Of a DNA stretch of 64,000 nt, positions 1 through 7,850 are shown piece after piece. The stretch is from the NCBI RefSeq assembly GCF_000260435.1, contig NZ_BACQ01000014.1, positions 1-64,000 on the forward strand. Reading direction: 5' to 3'. The notes below the pieces were generated by a model that saw nothing but the letters and a program-made list of their open reading frames with translations, was not told where the DNA came from and did no database searches. The stretch's first letter is position 1. Each line of letters opens with the position of its first letter. Both the position numbers and the translations under genes were made by a program. The stretch comes from Lacticaseibacillus zeae DSM 20178 = KCTC 3804 (lineage in GTDB: Bacteria > Bacillota > Bacilli > Lactobacillales > Lactobacillaceae).

Positions 1-111
1 CTTACTCGACTTGAGATTTTTTTAGTTGTTTGAAATAGGTATTTTTTCGCTGACGTACGAGTTTGCGTGAAGGTTTGTGGTCGTCACGTCCATAGATACG
101 TTAAAAGGAGC

Positions 112-286
112 TATTCTATTTGAGGCAATTAAGTATCTTATGTGCGCTTTCTATAACGCGTTCGCCAGCCCAGAAACCTACTTGTAAGGACCTTGGACGC
201 AATGGCCAAAATTTGGCGCGGCTCGATGGGGATTATTCTATTTGGGCAATGGGGCGGTTGACTTTCGCTTTCTATAACGCGCTCAA
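112..286. repeat. Degenerate copies of the dispersed palindromic repeat downstream of tuf
   Basis: Two half-copies lie head to tail. Each begins with a TATTCTATTTG..GGCAAT stretch (from about 112 and 235) and ends with CTTTCTATAACGCG (about 147-160 and 268-281). The first continues into the block that marks the family elsewhere in the window: GCGTTCGCCAGCCCAGAAACC, then TAAGGACCTTGGACGCAATGGCC. The returning arm of the palindrome is missing, so this is a degenerate or composite locus. Positions 1-111 show no gene or clear signal. Confidence 0.6.
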
Positions 287-320
287 CAAAAAAAGCCCAC
301 AAGCAAGCTTGCGGACTTGA
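287..320 (-). terminator. Rho-independent terminator of tuf
   Basis: On the minus strand an 11-bp stem (two G-U pairs) with a CTTG loop is followed by seven T. It lies 17 nt after the tuf stop codon. Confidence 0.85.
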
Positions 321-336
321 AACGTTTATTCAGAAA

Positions 337-1527
337 TTAGTCAAGAATTTCGGAAACAACGCCGGCGCCAACAGTACGACCGCCTTCACGAACGGTGAAC
401 TTGGTACCTTTTTCGATAGCGACCGGAGCAATCAGGTCAACTTCGAAAGTAACGTTATCGCCAGGCATAACCATTTCAACGCCTTCTGGCAATTCGATCA
501 CACCGGTAACATCGGTGGTGTGGAAGTAGAACTGCGGACGATAGTTGGAGAAGAATGGCGTATGACGGCCACCTTCTTCTTTTGTCAAGATATAAACTTC
601 ACCCTTAAACTTGTTGTGCAACTGGATGGAACCTGGCTTTGCCAGAACCTGACCACGTTCAACTTGGTCACGGTTGATCCCACGAAGCAGAACACCAACG
701 TTATCGCCGGCTTCACCAAGATCCAAGGTCTTACGGAACATTTCAAGACCCGTAACGGTGGACTTGAGAACATCTGGCTTCAAGCCGATGATTTCAACTT
801 CGTCGCCGACCTTAACGGTACCACGATCGATACGGCCAGAAGCAACGGTACCACGACCAGTGATGGTGAAGACATCTTCAACAGGCATCAAGAATGGCTT
901 GTCGGTTTCACGAACTGGGGTTGGGATATATTCGTCGATGGTATCCATCAATTCCATGATAACCTTTTCCTGTTCCTTGTCGCCTTCAAGTGCTTTCAAG
1001 GCAGAACCACGGAGGACAGGAATATCATCACCAGGATAATCGTATTCGCTGAGGAGTTCCCGAACTTCCATTTCAACCAAGTCGATCAATTCTGGATCAT
1101 CAACCAAATCAGTCTTGTTCAGGAATACAACGATGTAATCAACACCAACCTGACGTGCCAACAGAATGTGTTCACGTGTTTGTGGCATTGGGCCATCAGT
1201 TGCGGCAACGACCAGAATCGCACCGTCCATCTGCGCAGCACCGGTGATCATGTTCTTAACGTAGTCAGCATGCCCTGGTGCATCGATATGTGCATAGTGG
1301 CGCTTTTCCGTTTCATATTCAACGTGGGCGGTGTTGATGGTGATGCCACGTTCTTTTTCTTCTGGTGCAGCATCAATCGAAGCATAGTCCTGCGCTTTGG
1401 CAAGGCCTTTCTCCGCCAATACTTTGGTAATAGCCGCGGTCAATGTTGTTTTACCGTGGTCAACGTGCCCGATCGTACCAATGTTTACGTGGGGCTTTGT
1501 GCGTTCATAGTGTTCTTTTTCAGCCAT
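337..1527 (-). CDS. tuf: Elongation factor Tu
   Basis: This is EF-Tu, the GTPase that delivers aminoacyl-tRNA to the ribosomal A site in the cytoplasm. The 396-residue product has the usual family length. The P-loop GHVDHGKT lies near residue 20, [12 protein letters not shown] is the G3 region, NKTD is the G4 motif, and domains 2 and 3 follow. The open frame extends 36 codons upstream, but the ATG at 1527 is the start: it is preceded at a good distance by AGGAGGT (minus strand, 1538-1544) and gives the canonical [13 protein letters not shown] terminus. It appears monocistronic, with its own promoter, a leader of about 130 nt and a terminator. Confidence 0.99.
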   Translation of the reverse strand: MAEKEHYERTKPHVNIGTIGHVDHGKTTLTAAITKVLAEKGLAKAQDYASIDAAPEEKERGITINTAHVEYETEKRHYAHIDAPGHADYVKNMITGAAQMDGAILVVAATDGPMPQTREHILLARQVGVDYIVVFLNKTDLVDDPELIDLVEMEVRELLSEYDYPGDDIPVLRGSALKALEGDKEQEKVIMELMDTIDEYIPTPVRETDKPFLMPVEDVFTITGRGTVASGRIDRGTVKVGDEVEIIGLKPDVLKSTVTGLEMFRKTLDLGEAGDNVGVLLRGINRDQVERGQVLAKPGSIQLHNKFKGEVYILTKEEGGRHTPFFSNYRPQFYFHTTDVTGVIELPEGVEMVMPGDNVTFEVDLIAPVAIEKGTKFTVREGGRTVGAGVVSEILD

Positions 1528-1644
1528 GAAAAAACGAACCTCCTGTATTTTTCGTAAGAATACAGGATACGTTTGTGTACCCTGATAATCCTTTACGTTT
1601 AAGTGTACTACATTTGAGCGTAAATACCAAAACAAATATCTACG

Positions 1645-1661
1645 CTGGAAATGAATTCCAG
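1645..1661. other. Short inverted repeat in the tuf leader
   Basis: CTGGAA and TTCCAG are separated by 5 nt and lie just downstream of the tuf -10 box, near the start of the predicted transcript. It could be a small 5' hairpin or an operator. No function is shown. Confidence 0.35.
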
Positions 1662-1666
1662 CAATG

Positions 1667-1695
1667 AGTATACATGGTCATTTTCACTTTGTAAA
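1667..1695 (-). promoter_or_regulatory. tuf promoter
   Basis: On the minus strand TTTACA (1690-1695) and TATACT (1667-1672) are separated by 17 bp, a strong sigma-A type promoter. The start codon is about 130 nt downstream. Confidence 0.75.
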
Positions 1696-1744
1696 CAGAT
1701 AGCGTCAAGTTTCTTTCATTTACAGTGAAAACGTATCATTTCGC

Positions 1745-2650
1745 CTATTCGGACAATTTCGCCGTTTCGGCTGCCTGCCATGCGAAAAGTTTGTCAAAAC
1801 CAGTTGCTTTTCCCTGATGATGATCAAGGTACGCCTGCACAAACGCCGCTTGATCCGGAATCAAACGTTCGATATCCGGATACAAAAATGCGACTTGCAC
1901 TCGCGCCATCTGGACAAGTGCCTTGCCTAACTCTTGATCGTCATCGCCGAGTGCCTCCTGAAGGCGCGCCAGAATCTGCGGTCCCGCCGTTTCCTCCGCC
2001 ATCCCCGGCAGTTCACTGGGAATCAGAGTCTCCTGTCGATCGTAAGCTTGATACTGTACCGGTTGATCATACCCGACATTTGTCAGCAAATCTAACAATG
2101 AGACACGCATGGCAACCGGTACTGACAAGTCGGTCAAATCAGGTACCGCGGCTTCAATCAGCTGTGCTTTTGGCAGAAGTCCGACCTGGCTGAACAGATC
2201 TTGCTGTTCTTGCCGTGAAAAGCCGCCTAAATGGCTTAGTTTTCTCACCAAGTCGGCAATTTGTTCGCCTCGCTGCTTTAAGACCAGTTCTTCAGCCTTT
2301 TCGATTTGTTTCAGAAAATGTTGCCGCCGCTCCGGCTCCAGCTCACGCACCATCGTCCGCGCCATGACGAAATTCAATGTACCCAGCCAGGCCTCCAGTG
2401 CTAGTTGGGTGTCTGCATCGGTTTCTAAAAATGTCTTGTAATGCGGCAGGATCACATTCAGGCTTTCATGATATTGCTTAAGTCCGTTCAGACTGGCCGC
2501 TAATGGCCGGGCAATGGCAAAATTCTGCTCCGCCTCATAGGCCTTTTCAAGATGTGCGGCTGCTGAGGCAAAGTTGCCCTTTTGTAGAGCTTTCTCACCA
2601 ATAACAAAGTGGCGATTTTCGTTGTCCGGTAATGATACCATCTTTGCCAT
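1745..2650 (-). CDS. TPR-like repeat protein of unknown function
   Basis: The 301-residue soluble protein is rich in Ala, Leu and Gln and predicted to be helical. Residues about 15-75 read like tetratricopeptide units (GEKALQKGNFASAAAHLEKA, then a second unit around LNGLKQYHESLNVIL). The C-terminal part has no motif I recognise. The ATG at 2650 has AGGAGG five bases upstream. TPR domains usually mediate protein contacts; nothing here gives a partner. It sits between tuf and rnjB, each of which has its own terminator, so it is probably transcribed alone. It resembles other TPR proteins of Bacillales, but I cannot name an ortholog. Confidence 0.7.
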   Translation of the reverse strand: MAKMVSLPDNENRHFVIGEKALQKGNFASAAAHLEKAYEAEQNFAIARPLAASLNGLKQYHESLNVILPHYKTFLETDADTQLALEAWLGTLNFVMARTMVRELEPERRQHFLKQIEKAEELVLKQRGEQIADLVRKLSHLGGFSRQEQQDLFSQVGLLPKAQLIEAAVPDLTDLSVPVAMRVSLLDLLTNVGYDQPVQYQAYDRQETLIPSELPGMAEETAGPQILARLQEALGDDDQELGKALVQMARVQVAFLYPDIERLIPDQAAFVQAYLDHHQGKATGFDKLFAWQAAETAKLSE

Positions 2651-2694
2651 ACAATCCTCCTATCTTGTTGATAATCACTTGTCTCCAAGTTAAA

Positions 2695-2729
2695 CAAAAA
2701 AATCCGGATACTGTTCCGAATTTTTTTAC
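2695..2729 (-). terminator. Terminator of rnjB
   Basis: The stem AATCCGGA..TTCCGAATT is flanked by A and T runs, so it could act in both directions. On the minus strand it lies immediately after the rnjB stop codon. Confidence 0.8.
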
Positions 2730-2733
2730 TTAG

Positions 2734-4416
2734 CTATTGGCGCTTGGCACTATTTTGGTTAACTTCCATAATCACCGGTAAAATCGCGGGACGTCGCTTG
2801 GTTTGCTCAAACAAGAAGCGGCTGAGCTTATCGCGAACATCCTGTTTAAGATGGGTCCAATCGAACTCCTTATTATCAAGATTCTTTTGAACTGTTTCTG
2901 TAACCAAAGTGCCACTTTCCGCAAGTAAGTCACGGCTGGTTTTCAGATAAACGAATCCACGACTGGTTACTTTAGGCGTGGAAACGACCCGCTTTTTCTT
3001 GCGGTCAATCGTTACTACGGCAATAAAGATGCCATCCTCGGCGAGCATTTTACGGTCGCGCAACACAATATTACCGATGTCGCCAACGCCAATGCCATCG
3101 ATCATGGTGTTGCCGGCATTGACATGACCGGAAGCATTCATCTGGCCTTTTTCATAGCGTAAAATGTCGCCCATGCCGACAATAAAGATATTTGCCAGTG
3201 GGATCCCGGCTTCATGCGCAATTTCCGCATGCGCCGCCAACAGCCGATACTCGCCTTGGACCGGTATCAGATATTCTGGCTTCAACAGGTCGATCATCAA
3301 TTGAAGATCGTTCTTATAAGCATGGCCAGAGGAATGAATATCATCGCCCAAAACCTTAACGTCCCCACCAGCGCGATAAATCATATCTTTTGTCCGCGCC
3401 GCCATGGTTTCCATCGCATGAGCAATGGTCGTCGTGATGAAGACGAGATCGCCGTCATGAATGTGGATGAGGCGATGGCGTGATGTTGCCATTCGTTGCA
3501 GCGACTTCATCGGTTCGCCCATCCGGCCAGTTTCGAGAATGACGGTTTTTTCTGGCGCTAACGCCTTTAATTCCTTGGTTTTTGCTAAAATATCGTCATT
3601 AGGCAGCTTGATATAGCCTAAGCGAATAGCCGTCTTAACCACCTTTTCGACATCCCGCCCGGTCAAGACAACCCTGCGGCCGAGTGATGCGGCGGCATTA
3701 ATGACTTGCTGAATCCGCTGAATGTTGCTGGCAACCCCTGCCACAATAATCCGACCATCCTGATATTCAAATGTTTCTTTGATATGGTCGTAGATTTCAT
3801 GCTCATTGGCATTCGGATAAGGCGATTCCGCATTGGCTGAGTCTGACAGCAACGCCAGAACCTTCTTATTGCCAATCTGTGCCAGCCGCGACCAGTCCGT
3901 TTGATACATTGGAGTTGCACTTGGGTCAAACTTAAAGTCCCCGGTGTAGACAATCTGGCCTTCGCTGGTTTCAATATCGATCCCCAAAGAACCCGGGATA
4001 CTATGCGTGGTCTTAAAGAACGATACAGACACATCGCCAAAATCGATCACGGACTTTTCATCAATGACATGAAAGTCCTTAAATTTCTTTGCCTGACTGT
4101 CATGCTGCATGAAGACTTTGGCCATGGCAATCGTCAATTCCGAACCAAAAACCGGTACGGGATGGTCTACCAGAAAATACGGTAGCGCCCCAACAGCATC
4201 TGCATGCCCGTGGCTCAGGAAAATACCGGCAATGCGATCAGCATTTTCGGTTAGGTAGCTAAAATCGGGAATAACAACATCAATTCCCAGTAACTCATTA
4301 TCAGGATATTTTAATCCAAAATCGCATACAAAAATTTGGTCGTCAACTTCGACGGCGTACATGTTTTTTCCGTTTTCACGTACCCCACCAAGAGCGACCA
4401 GATTGATCTTCGTCAT
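2734..4416 (-). CDS. rnjB: Ribonuclease J2 (degenerate-site RNase J paralog)
   Basis: This is a 560-residue beta-CASP metallo-beta-lactamase RNase of the RNase J family. RNase J enzymes act as 5'-3' exonucleases and endonucleases in mRNA decay and rRNA maturation, and in Firmicutes J1 and J2 form a complex. The metal-binding signature is altered: residues 69-74 read HGHADA, where RNase J1, also in this window, has HGHEDH. Loss of the final His is typical of J2, which has weak activity of its own. The beta-CASP region and the RNase J C-terminal domain are present, and the length equals J1. The ATG at 4416 has AGGTGAAACC upstream. Its leader carries a hairpin at 4441-4479. Confidence 0.93.
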   Translation of the reverse strand: MTKINLVALGGVRENGKNMYAVEVDDQIFVCDFGLKYPDNELLGIDVVIPDFSYLTENADRIAGIFLSHGHADAVGALPYFLVDHPVPVFGSELTIAMAKVFMQHDSQAKKFKDFHVIDEKSVIDFGDVSVSFFKTTHSIPGSLGIDIETSEGQIVYTGDFKFDPSATPMYQTDWSRLAQIGNKKVLALLSDSANAESPYPNANEHEIYDHIKETFEYQDGRIIVAGVASNIQRIQQVINAAASLGRRVVLTGRDVEKVVKTAIRLGYIKLPNDDILAKTKELKALAPEKTVILETGRMGEPMKSLQRMATSRHRLIHIHDGDLVFITTTIAHAMETMAARTKDMIYRAGGDVKVLGDDIHSSGHAYKNDLQLMIDLLKPEYLIPVQGEYRLLAAHAEIAHEAGIPLANIFIVGMGDILRYEKGQMNASGHVNAGNTMIDGIGVGDIGNIVLRDRKMLAEDGIFIAVVTIDRKKKRVVSTPKVTSRGFVYLKTSRDLLAESGTLVTETVQKNLDNKEFDWTHLKQDVRDKLSRFLFEQTKRRPAILPVIMEVNQNSAKRQ

Positions 4417-4440
4417 GGTTTCACCTCGTGGTTAAATTAT

Positions 4441-4479
4441 GGAAGCATCGTTGCCAACTGTGCGTTGCAACATGCTTCC
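4441..4479 (-). promoter_or_regulatory. Hairpin in the rnjB leader
   Basis: GGAAGCATCGTTGC pairs with GCAACATGCTTCC, giving 13 bp with a one-base bulge and a 12-nt loop. It lies between the predicted transcription start and the ribosome-binding site of rnjB. There is no T run, so it is not a terminator. A stable 5' hairpin before an RNase gene suggests control of its own mRNA stability; this is inference. Confidence 0.6.
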
Positions 4480-4499
4480 GCCGAATAAATTCTGCTACC

Positions 4500-4508
4500 A
4501 GTGTAACA
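4500..4508 (-). promoter_or_regulatory. Extended -10 promoter of rnjB
   Basis: The minus strand reads TGT-TACACT, an extended -10 element, with no good -35. The surrounding 13 bases (GTGTGTTACACTG) recur exactly upstream of ftsA at 60628-60640. Confidence 0.5.
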
Positions 4509-4727
4509 CACGAAGCGTTGAAAACCTATAGAACCGACATTGCCGGCACCTGATCCAATGATGTTTGAATGCAAAAAGCCTCCCCGAACTGCCGGCCTAG
4601 CAACGTTTGATGAGCTGGTAGCAAGTCAGCGAGCTACATAAGACGGATTTATTCGAACAGGCATGTAACGTGACTACTAGCATTCTTTTTTCAATGGTCG
4701 TTTTTAGTTGCTTGTACTGCCATCCAT
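4509..4727. other. Gap upstream of rnjB with no recognised gene
   Basis: Beyond the rnjB promoter I see no ORF with a ribosome-binding site and no convincing terminator for the next gene upstream. A stretch around 4588-4600 resembles a GC-rich half-hairpin but lacks a partner. Confidence 0.4.
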
Positions 4728-5417
4728 TCACACTTCGTCGGCAAAGAACCTGCGAACAGTTGCCTGATTTTGCTTGGCCGCTTCAAGTGCAGCCTGGTAA
4801 CCGGCATCGCTAGTTTGTGCGGCATCCAAATGGTACTCGGCGACTTCGCGGCCATTCGCTAAAACCACGGCAACTTCAGGCGAACTGCCAGCAGCAAATT
4901 GTTGCCCATGATCAAGCGCCATGACTGCCAAAGCCGCGCGATCGGTTACTGGGCCAAACCCGACACCGTGAGCATGCGGCAGCAGATTAACTAGCCACGC
5001 GCGCAAGTCAGCTGGTTGTAATTTTTGATCAGGCACCGTTAAAAACGCTGCTTCGCCCAAGGACCAGAAGTCCAGAGACGTGCCAGCAGGTTGGCGAATT
5101 AAAGTCAACGGGAAAGTCTTGCGTGGCCGGCTGGCTTCATCAGGTGAAAGTGCCGTTACCATTGCTTTAAGCGACTCCGGCAGCATGGACGTGTCCGGAT
5201 TAAATCCGAGCAACCGGTTAGCGATCAGCCGGATCAACTGCACAATTGCCGGATCAATTTGAGACGAAATAACTTGATCCTGCTCATCGCGGGTCACGGC
5301 AACAAATGCCCAGTGACCGTTTATTGCCGCAAGCACCCAAGCGCTGTTTGGGGTAGCGCCCAAAACAGTGACCCGTAATAGTTGATTTTGATAGCGTTGC
5401 CGGTATTCTTCGTACAT
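4728..5417 (-). CDS. Conserved-looking protein of unknown function
   Basis: The 229-residue soluble protein has no transmembrane segment or signal peptide and no motif I recognise. It begins MYEEYRQRYQNQLLRV; the middle is rich in Leu and Pro and the end is charged (FFADEV). The frame is open 24 codons further upstream, but AAGGAG before the ATG at 5417 and the promoter at 5460-5489 place the start here. Codon use is like its neighbours. It stands alone between the rnjB unit and the repeat array at 5518-5818, so context gives no clue to its role. Confidence 0.65.
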   Translation of the reverse strand: MYEEYRQRYQNQLLRVTVLGATPNSAWVLAAINGHWAFVAVTRDEQDQVISSQIDPAIVQLIRLIANRLLGFNPDTSMLPESLKAMVTALSPDEASRPRKTFPLTLIRQPAGTSLDFWSLGEAAFLTVPDQKLQPADLRAWLVNLLPHAHGVGFGPVTDRAALAVMALDHGQQFAAGSSPEVAVVLANGREVAEYHLDAAQTSDAGYQAALEAAKQNQATVRRFFADEV

Positions 5418-5459
5418 AATCGCCCATCTCCTTAGCTGGTTTGTCTTGCTGTTACGTTG

Positions 5460-5489
5460 GTTATAGCATTTTGACCTAGGAATAGCCAA
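5460..5489 (-). promoter_or_regulatory. Promoter of the unknown gene at 4728-5417
   Basis: TTGGCT (5484-5489) and TATAAC (5460-5465) on the minus strand are 18 bp apart, with the ribosome-binding site 30 nt downstream. Confidence 0.5.
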
Positions 5490-5517
5490 GATGACATCAC
5501 GCGCTTATGGGTGCAGG

Positions 5518-5818
5518 ATCCGGAGTATAAAGACCTTGGTCGCAATGGCCAAAAACTGCAATTAGGGCAAAAGTGTACTATTCAAGGCCTGATACGATAC
5601 CCCTCTTCTGATTTCTATAACGCTTCGCAGTCGCAGAAAGCTACGTGTAAGGACCTCAAGGCTAAATGGCCAAAACCGCGCTTTCCCTTGCTACTACCAT
5701 AACGCGTTCACCAGCCCAGAAACCTGCACATAAGGACCTCGAACCTTAATGGCAAAGCCCAGCCATTAAGGTTCGAGGCCGCTTATGCTCCGGTTTCTAA
5801 CCGGGCTGGTTCACGCTC
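5518..5818. repeat. Composite array of dispersed palindromic repeats
   Basis: Three members of one family lie in tandem. A partial copy is at about 5518-5555 (TATAAAGACCTTGGTCGCAATGGCC), a left-arm copy at 5617-5676 (ATAACGCTTCGCAGTCGCAG.. TAAGGACC ..AATGGCC), and a complete imperfect palindrome at 5701-5818. The complete copy starts AACGCGTTCACCAGCC and returns as GGGCTGGTTCACGCT. Its centre (CTCGAACCTTAATGGC / GCCATTAAGGTTCGAG) is perfectly paired and differs from the other complete copies, which suggests compensatory change within the palindrome. Confidence 0.8.
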
Positions 5819-5822
5819 ACAC

Positions 5823-5854
5823 CAAAAAAGGCCGCCTCAACAGGCGACCTTTGG
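5823..5854 (-). terminator. Terminator of rpsO
   Basis: On the minus strand AAAGGTCGCCT, a GTTG loop and AGGCGGCCTTT are followed by a T run. It starts about 10 nt after the rpsO stop. Confidence 0.9.
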
Positions 5855-5862
5855 TGAATAGC

Positions 5863-6132
5863 TTAACGACGCAGGCCTAATGACTTGATTAAGTCACGGT
5901 AGCGGATGATATCTTTGTTACGCAGATAAGCCAGCAAGTTACGACGATGGCCGATTTTCTTCATCAAGCCGACGTAGCTATGATGATCTTTCTTGTGAAC
6001 GGACAAGTGATCGTTTAATGCCAAAATTTCTGCTGTCAAAACCGCGATCTGAACCTCTGGTGAACCGGTATCACCATCATGTCGTGCATATTGCTTAATG
6101 ATTTCGTTCTTTTGAGTTTGGTCAATTGCCAA
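5863..6132 (-). CDS. rpsO: 30S ribosomal protein S15
   Basis: S15 is a primary 16S rRNA-binding protein of the small subunit platform. The 89 residues match the family length, with the expected [13 protein letters not shown] and [22 protein letters not shown] regions. The start codon is TTG at 6132, not ATG: TTG GCA ATT GAC gives the standard (M)AIDQ terminus and lies nine bases after AGAAAGGTGG. It is monocistronic and diverges from rpsT. In other bacteria S15 represses its own mRNA; the leader of about 80 nt leaves room for this, but I see no specific fold. Confidence 0.98.
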   Translation of the reverse strand: MAIDQTQKNEIIKQYARHDGDTGSPEVQIAVLTAEILALNDHLSVHKKDHHSYVGLMKKIGHRRNLLAYLRNKDIIRYRDLIKSLGLRR

Positions 6133-6222
6133 TGTTGTGTACCACCTTTCTGAATATTGCCTGAAACTGAGTAAAGCGTCGGTGGATCGCCAAACTAAGT
6201 ATCAGGTTCAAAGTACTGTCTA

Positions 6223-6251
6223 ACTTTACCGGAGTTGACCGGCGATTGCAA
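6223..6251 (-). promoter_or_regulatory. rpsO promoter
   Basis: TTGCAA (6246-6251) and TAAAGT (6223-6228) on the minus strand are 17 bp apart. Confidence 0.65.
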
Positions 6252-6292
6252 GTCATTTTAGCTATCAAGCAATTTTCCTTTACAACTTTTTA

Positions 6293-6321
6293 TTGCATTG
6301 GTCGCTTGGCTTCTGTATAAT
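6293..6321 (+). promoter_or_regulatory. rpsT promoter
   Basis: TTGCAT (6293-6298) and a consensus TATAAT (6316-6321) are 17 bp apart. The ATG is at 6380. Confidence 0.8.
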
Positions 6322-6379
6322 AGCGTCTGTTGAAACTTATGCAGTTTTATCATAATCCACTGTTGGAGGTGAACATCTC

Positions 6380-6634
6380 ATGCCACAAATCAAATCTGCA
6401 ATCAAGCGTGTTAAGACACAAGAAGCCGCTCGCGAACGCAACATCGCTCAGTTGAACGCAATGCGTACTGCTGTTAAGAAGTTCAAGAGTGCAACCGAAC
6501 AAAATGCTGACAACAGTCAGGATCTTTACAAGGCAGCAACTCGTGCCATCGACATGGCAAACAGCAAGGGCCTCATCAAAAAGAACAAGGCCGGCCGCGA
6601 TAAGAGCCGTCTTTCAGCCCTACTCAACAAGTAA
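6380..6634 (+). CDS. rpsT: 30S ribosomal protein S20
   Basis: S20 binds 16S rRNA early in small-subunit assembly. The 84-residue, Lys/Arg/Ala-rich helical protein has the family start [21 protein letters not shown] and the typical basic end ([14 protein letters not shown]). GGAGGTG precedes the ATG at 6380. It is one of the few plus-strand genes, is monocistronic, and has its own strong promoter and terminator. Confidence 0.98.
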   Translation: MPQIKSAIKRVKTQEAARERNIAQLNAMRTAVKKFKSATEQNADNSQDLYKAATRAIDMANSKGLIKKNKAGRDKSRLSALLNK

Positions 6635-6656
6635 TCAAGGCGTTAAGCCAATTTAA

Positions 6657-6699
6657 AACAGCTACCATGTGTTTTTCGACACGTGGTAGCTGTTTTTTT
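6657..6699 (+). terminator. Terminator of rpsT
   Basis: AACAGCTACCATGTG pairs with the ACACGTGGTAGCTGTT side, followed by seven T. Confidence 0.92.
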
Positions 6700-6782
6700 G
6701 ATGGCCAAGCATTTGATTGACAGATGACGACTATCTTAATGAACGAGCCGCACGATTTATTTAGATGCCGTTCATTGTCTGG

Positions 6783-7850
6783 TTAACGTACCGCATTGGA
6801 TTCGCGCCGATGACCACGATGCCCAGCCGCCGACTGTCCCGTATATTTAAGCATAAAAAGTTCAAACGCCAATTCCTTATCAATGGTTCCGGTTTTCATA
6901 GCTGTCTCGGTATCAACCAAACCACTATAAGCCTGCGCTAGCTGTTGGTAAGGCAATCGATCAACTTGTCGCAACGCCAACTTGACGCGATAAGGATGCG
7001 CCTTAAGCGTTGTGGCAATATTCCCCTGGCCATACCCTTTTTGTGCCAACAGCTTAACTTGCAGTAATAAACGAAATTGGCCAAGCATCAAGGCATTTAA
7101 CCGAATCGGCTCTTCTCGCTGGGCAAGCAGATCCCGGTACAATGCCAAAGCATCCGCTGCATGTTTGCGTAACACATCCGTGACCAAATCAAAAACACGG
7201 TCATTGAGTTGCTTTGGTACGAGTGCCGAGACCGCCGCAACGGTTAGCGGACTGCCATCACTGGCATAAGTCAAAAGTTTACGCACTTCTCCCATCATGA
7301 TGGAATACTGGCCATTCGTACGCTGCACAAGTGTGTCCAGTGCTGGCGCTTCAATGCTTACCTTATGTTGCTTGAAAATTTGCGCCAATGCCATGCGGGC
7401 AGCCCGTTCATCAAGTGGCGCCGCGTCAACAATCAACGCGGACTTTTTCAGTGCTTTCGTCAGTCGCTTACGTTCATCCAACTTCTTGTAAGGTGCCACC
7501 AACACCATCATGGTTGACGGCACGGGATTTTCAAAATAGGCCTGTAATCCGGCAAGATCATGATCAATTTTATCCGTACTTTTCTCGCCGGTTAAAAAGT
7601 AAGGTGCGTCAATCACTACTTCGCGATAATCGCCGAAAAACGGCATCGAAGTAGCGTCGTCTAAAGCCACGCCCACAGGTGTCTGATGCATATCGTAACG
7701 ACCAAAGTTCATTGCCTTTTGATCTTCAGGAATCATGTTAGCAATTGCTTGTTGGGCCTGTTCGCGCAGTGCCTGTTCTTCGCCAAGAATGAGCGTCAGT
7801 GGCGGGCGATCGCCATTTTTTAGATGTTTGATAAAATCACGGACCTGCAT
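6783..7850 (-). CDS. holA: DNA polymerase III delta subunit
   Basis: HolA is the clamp-loader subunit that opens the beta sliding clamp. The 355-residue length, the N-terminal TLILGEEQALREQAQ (a degenerate AAA+ region), PSTMMVLVAPYKKLDERKRL, the middle domain and the C-terminal collar region (LFMLKYTGQ near 335) fit the Firmicute YqeN/HolA family. It overlaps the end of comEC by 14 nt, so the two are translationally coupled; comEA-comEC-holA order is common in Firmicutes. No clear terminator follows before rpsT's convergent one. Confidence 0.93.
   Translation of the reverse strand: MQVRDFIKHLKNGDRPPLTLILGEEQALREQAQQAIANMIPEDQKAMNFGRYDMHQTPVGVALDDATSMPFFGDYREVVIDAPYFLTGEKSTDKIDHDLAGLQAYFENPVPSTMMVLVAPYKKLDERKRLTKALKKSALIVDAAPLDERAARMALAQIFKQHKVSIEAPALDTLVQRTNGQYSIMMGEVRKLLTYASDGSPLTVAAVSALVPKQLNDRVFDLVTDVLRKHAADALALYRDLLAQREEPIRLNALMLGQFRLLLQVKLLAQKGYGQGNIATTLKAHPYRVKLALRQVDRLPYQQLAQAYSGLVDTETAMKTGTIDKELAFELFMLKYTGQSAAGHRGHRRESNAVR

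Noticed and set aside
520-1557. 345-codon open frame on the plus strand opposite tuf
   Set aside because: It lies fully antisense to the highly conserved tuf gene, has Cys/Phe/Trp-rich composition and no ribosome-binding site; long antisense frames are common opposite strongly biased genes.
5518-5818. Possible CRISPR array because of repeated blocks
   Set aside because: Repeat units are degenerate, unevenly spaced and palindromic over more than 100 bp, with no cas genes.
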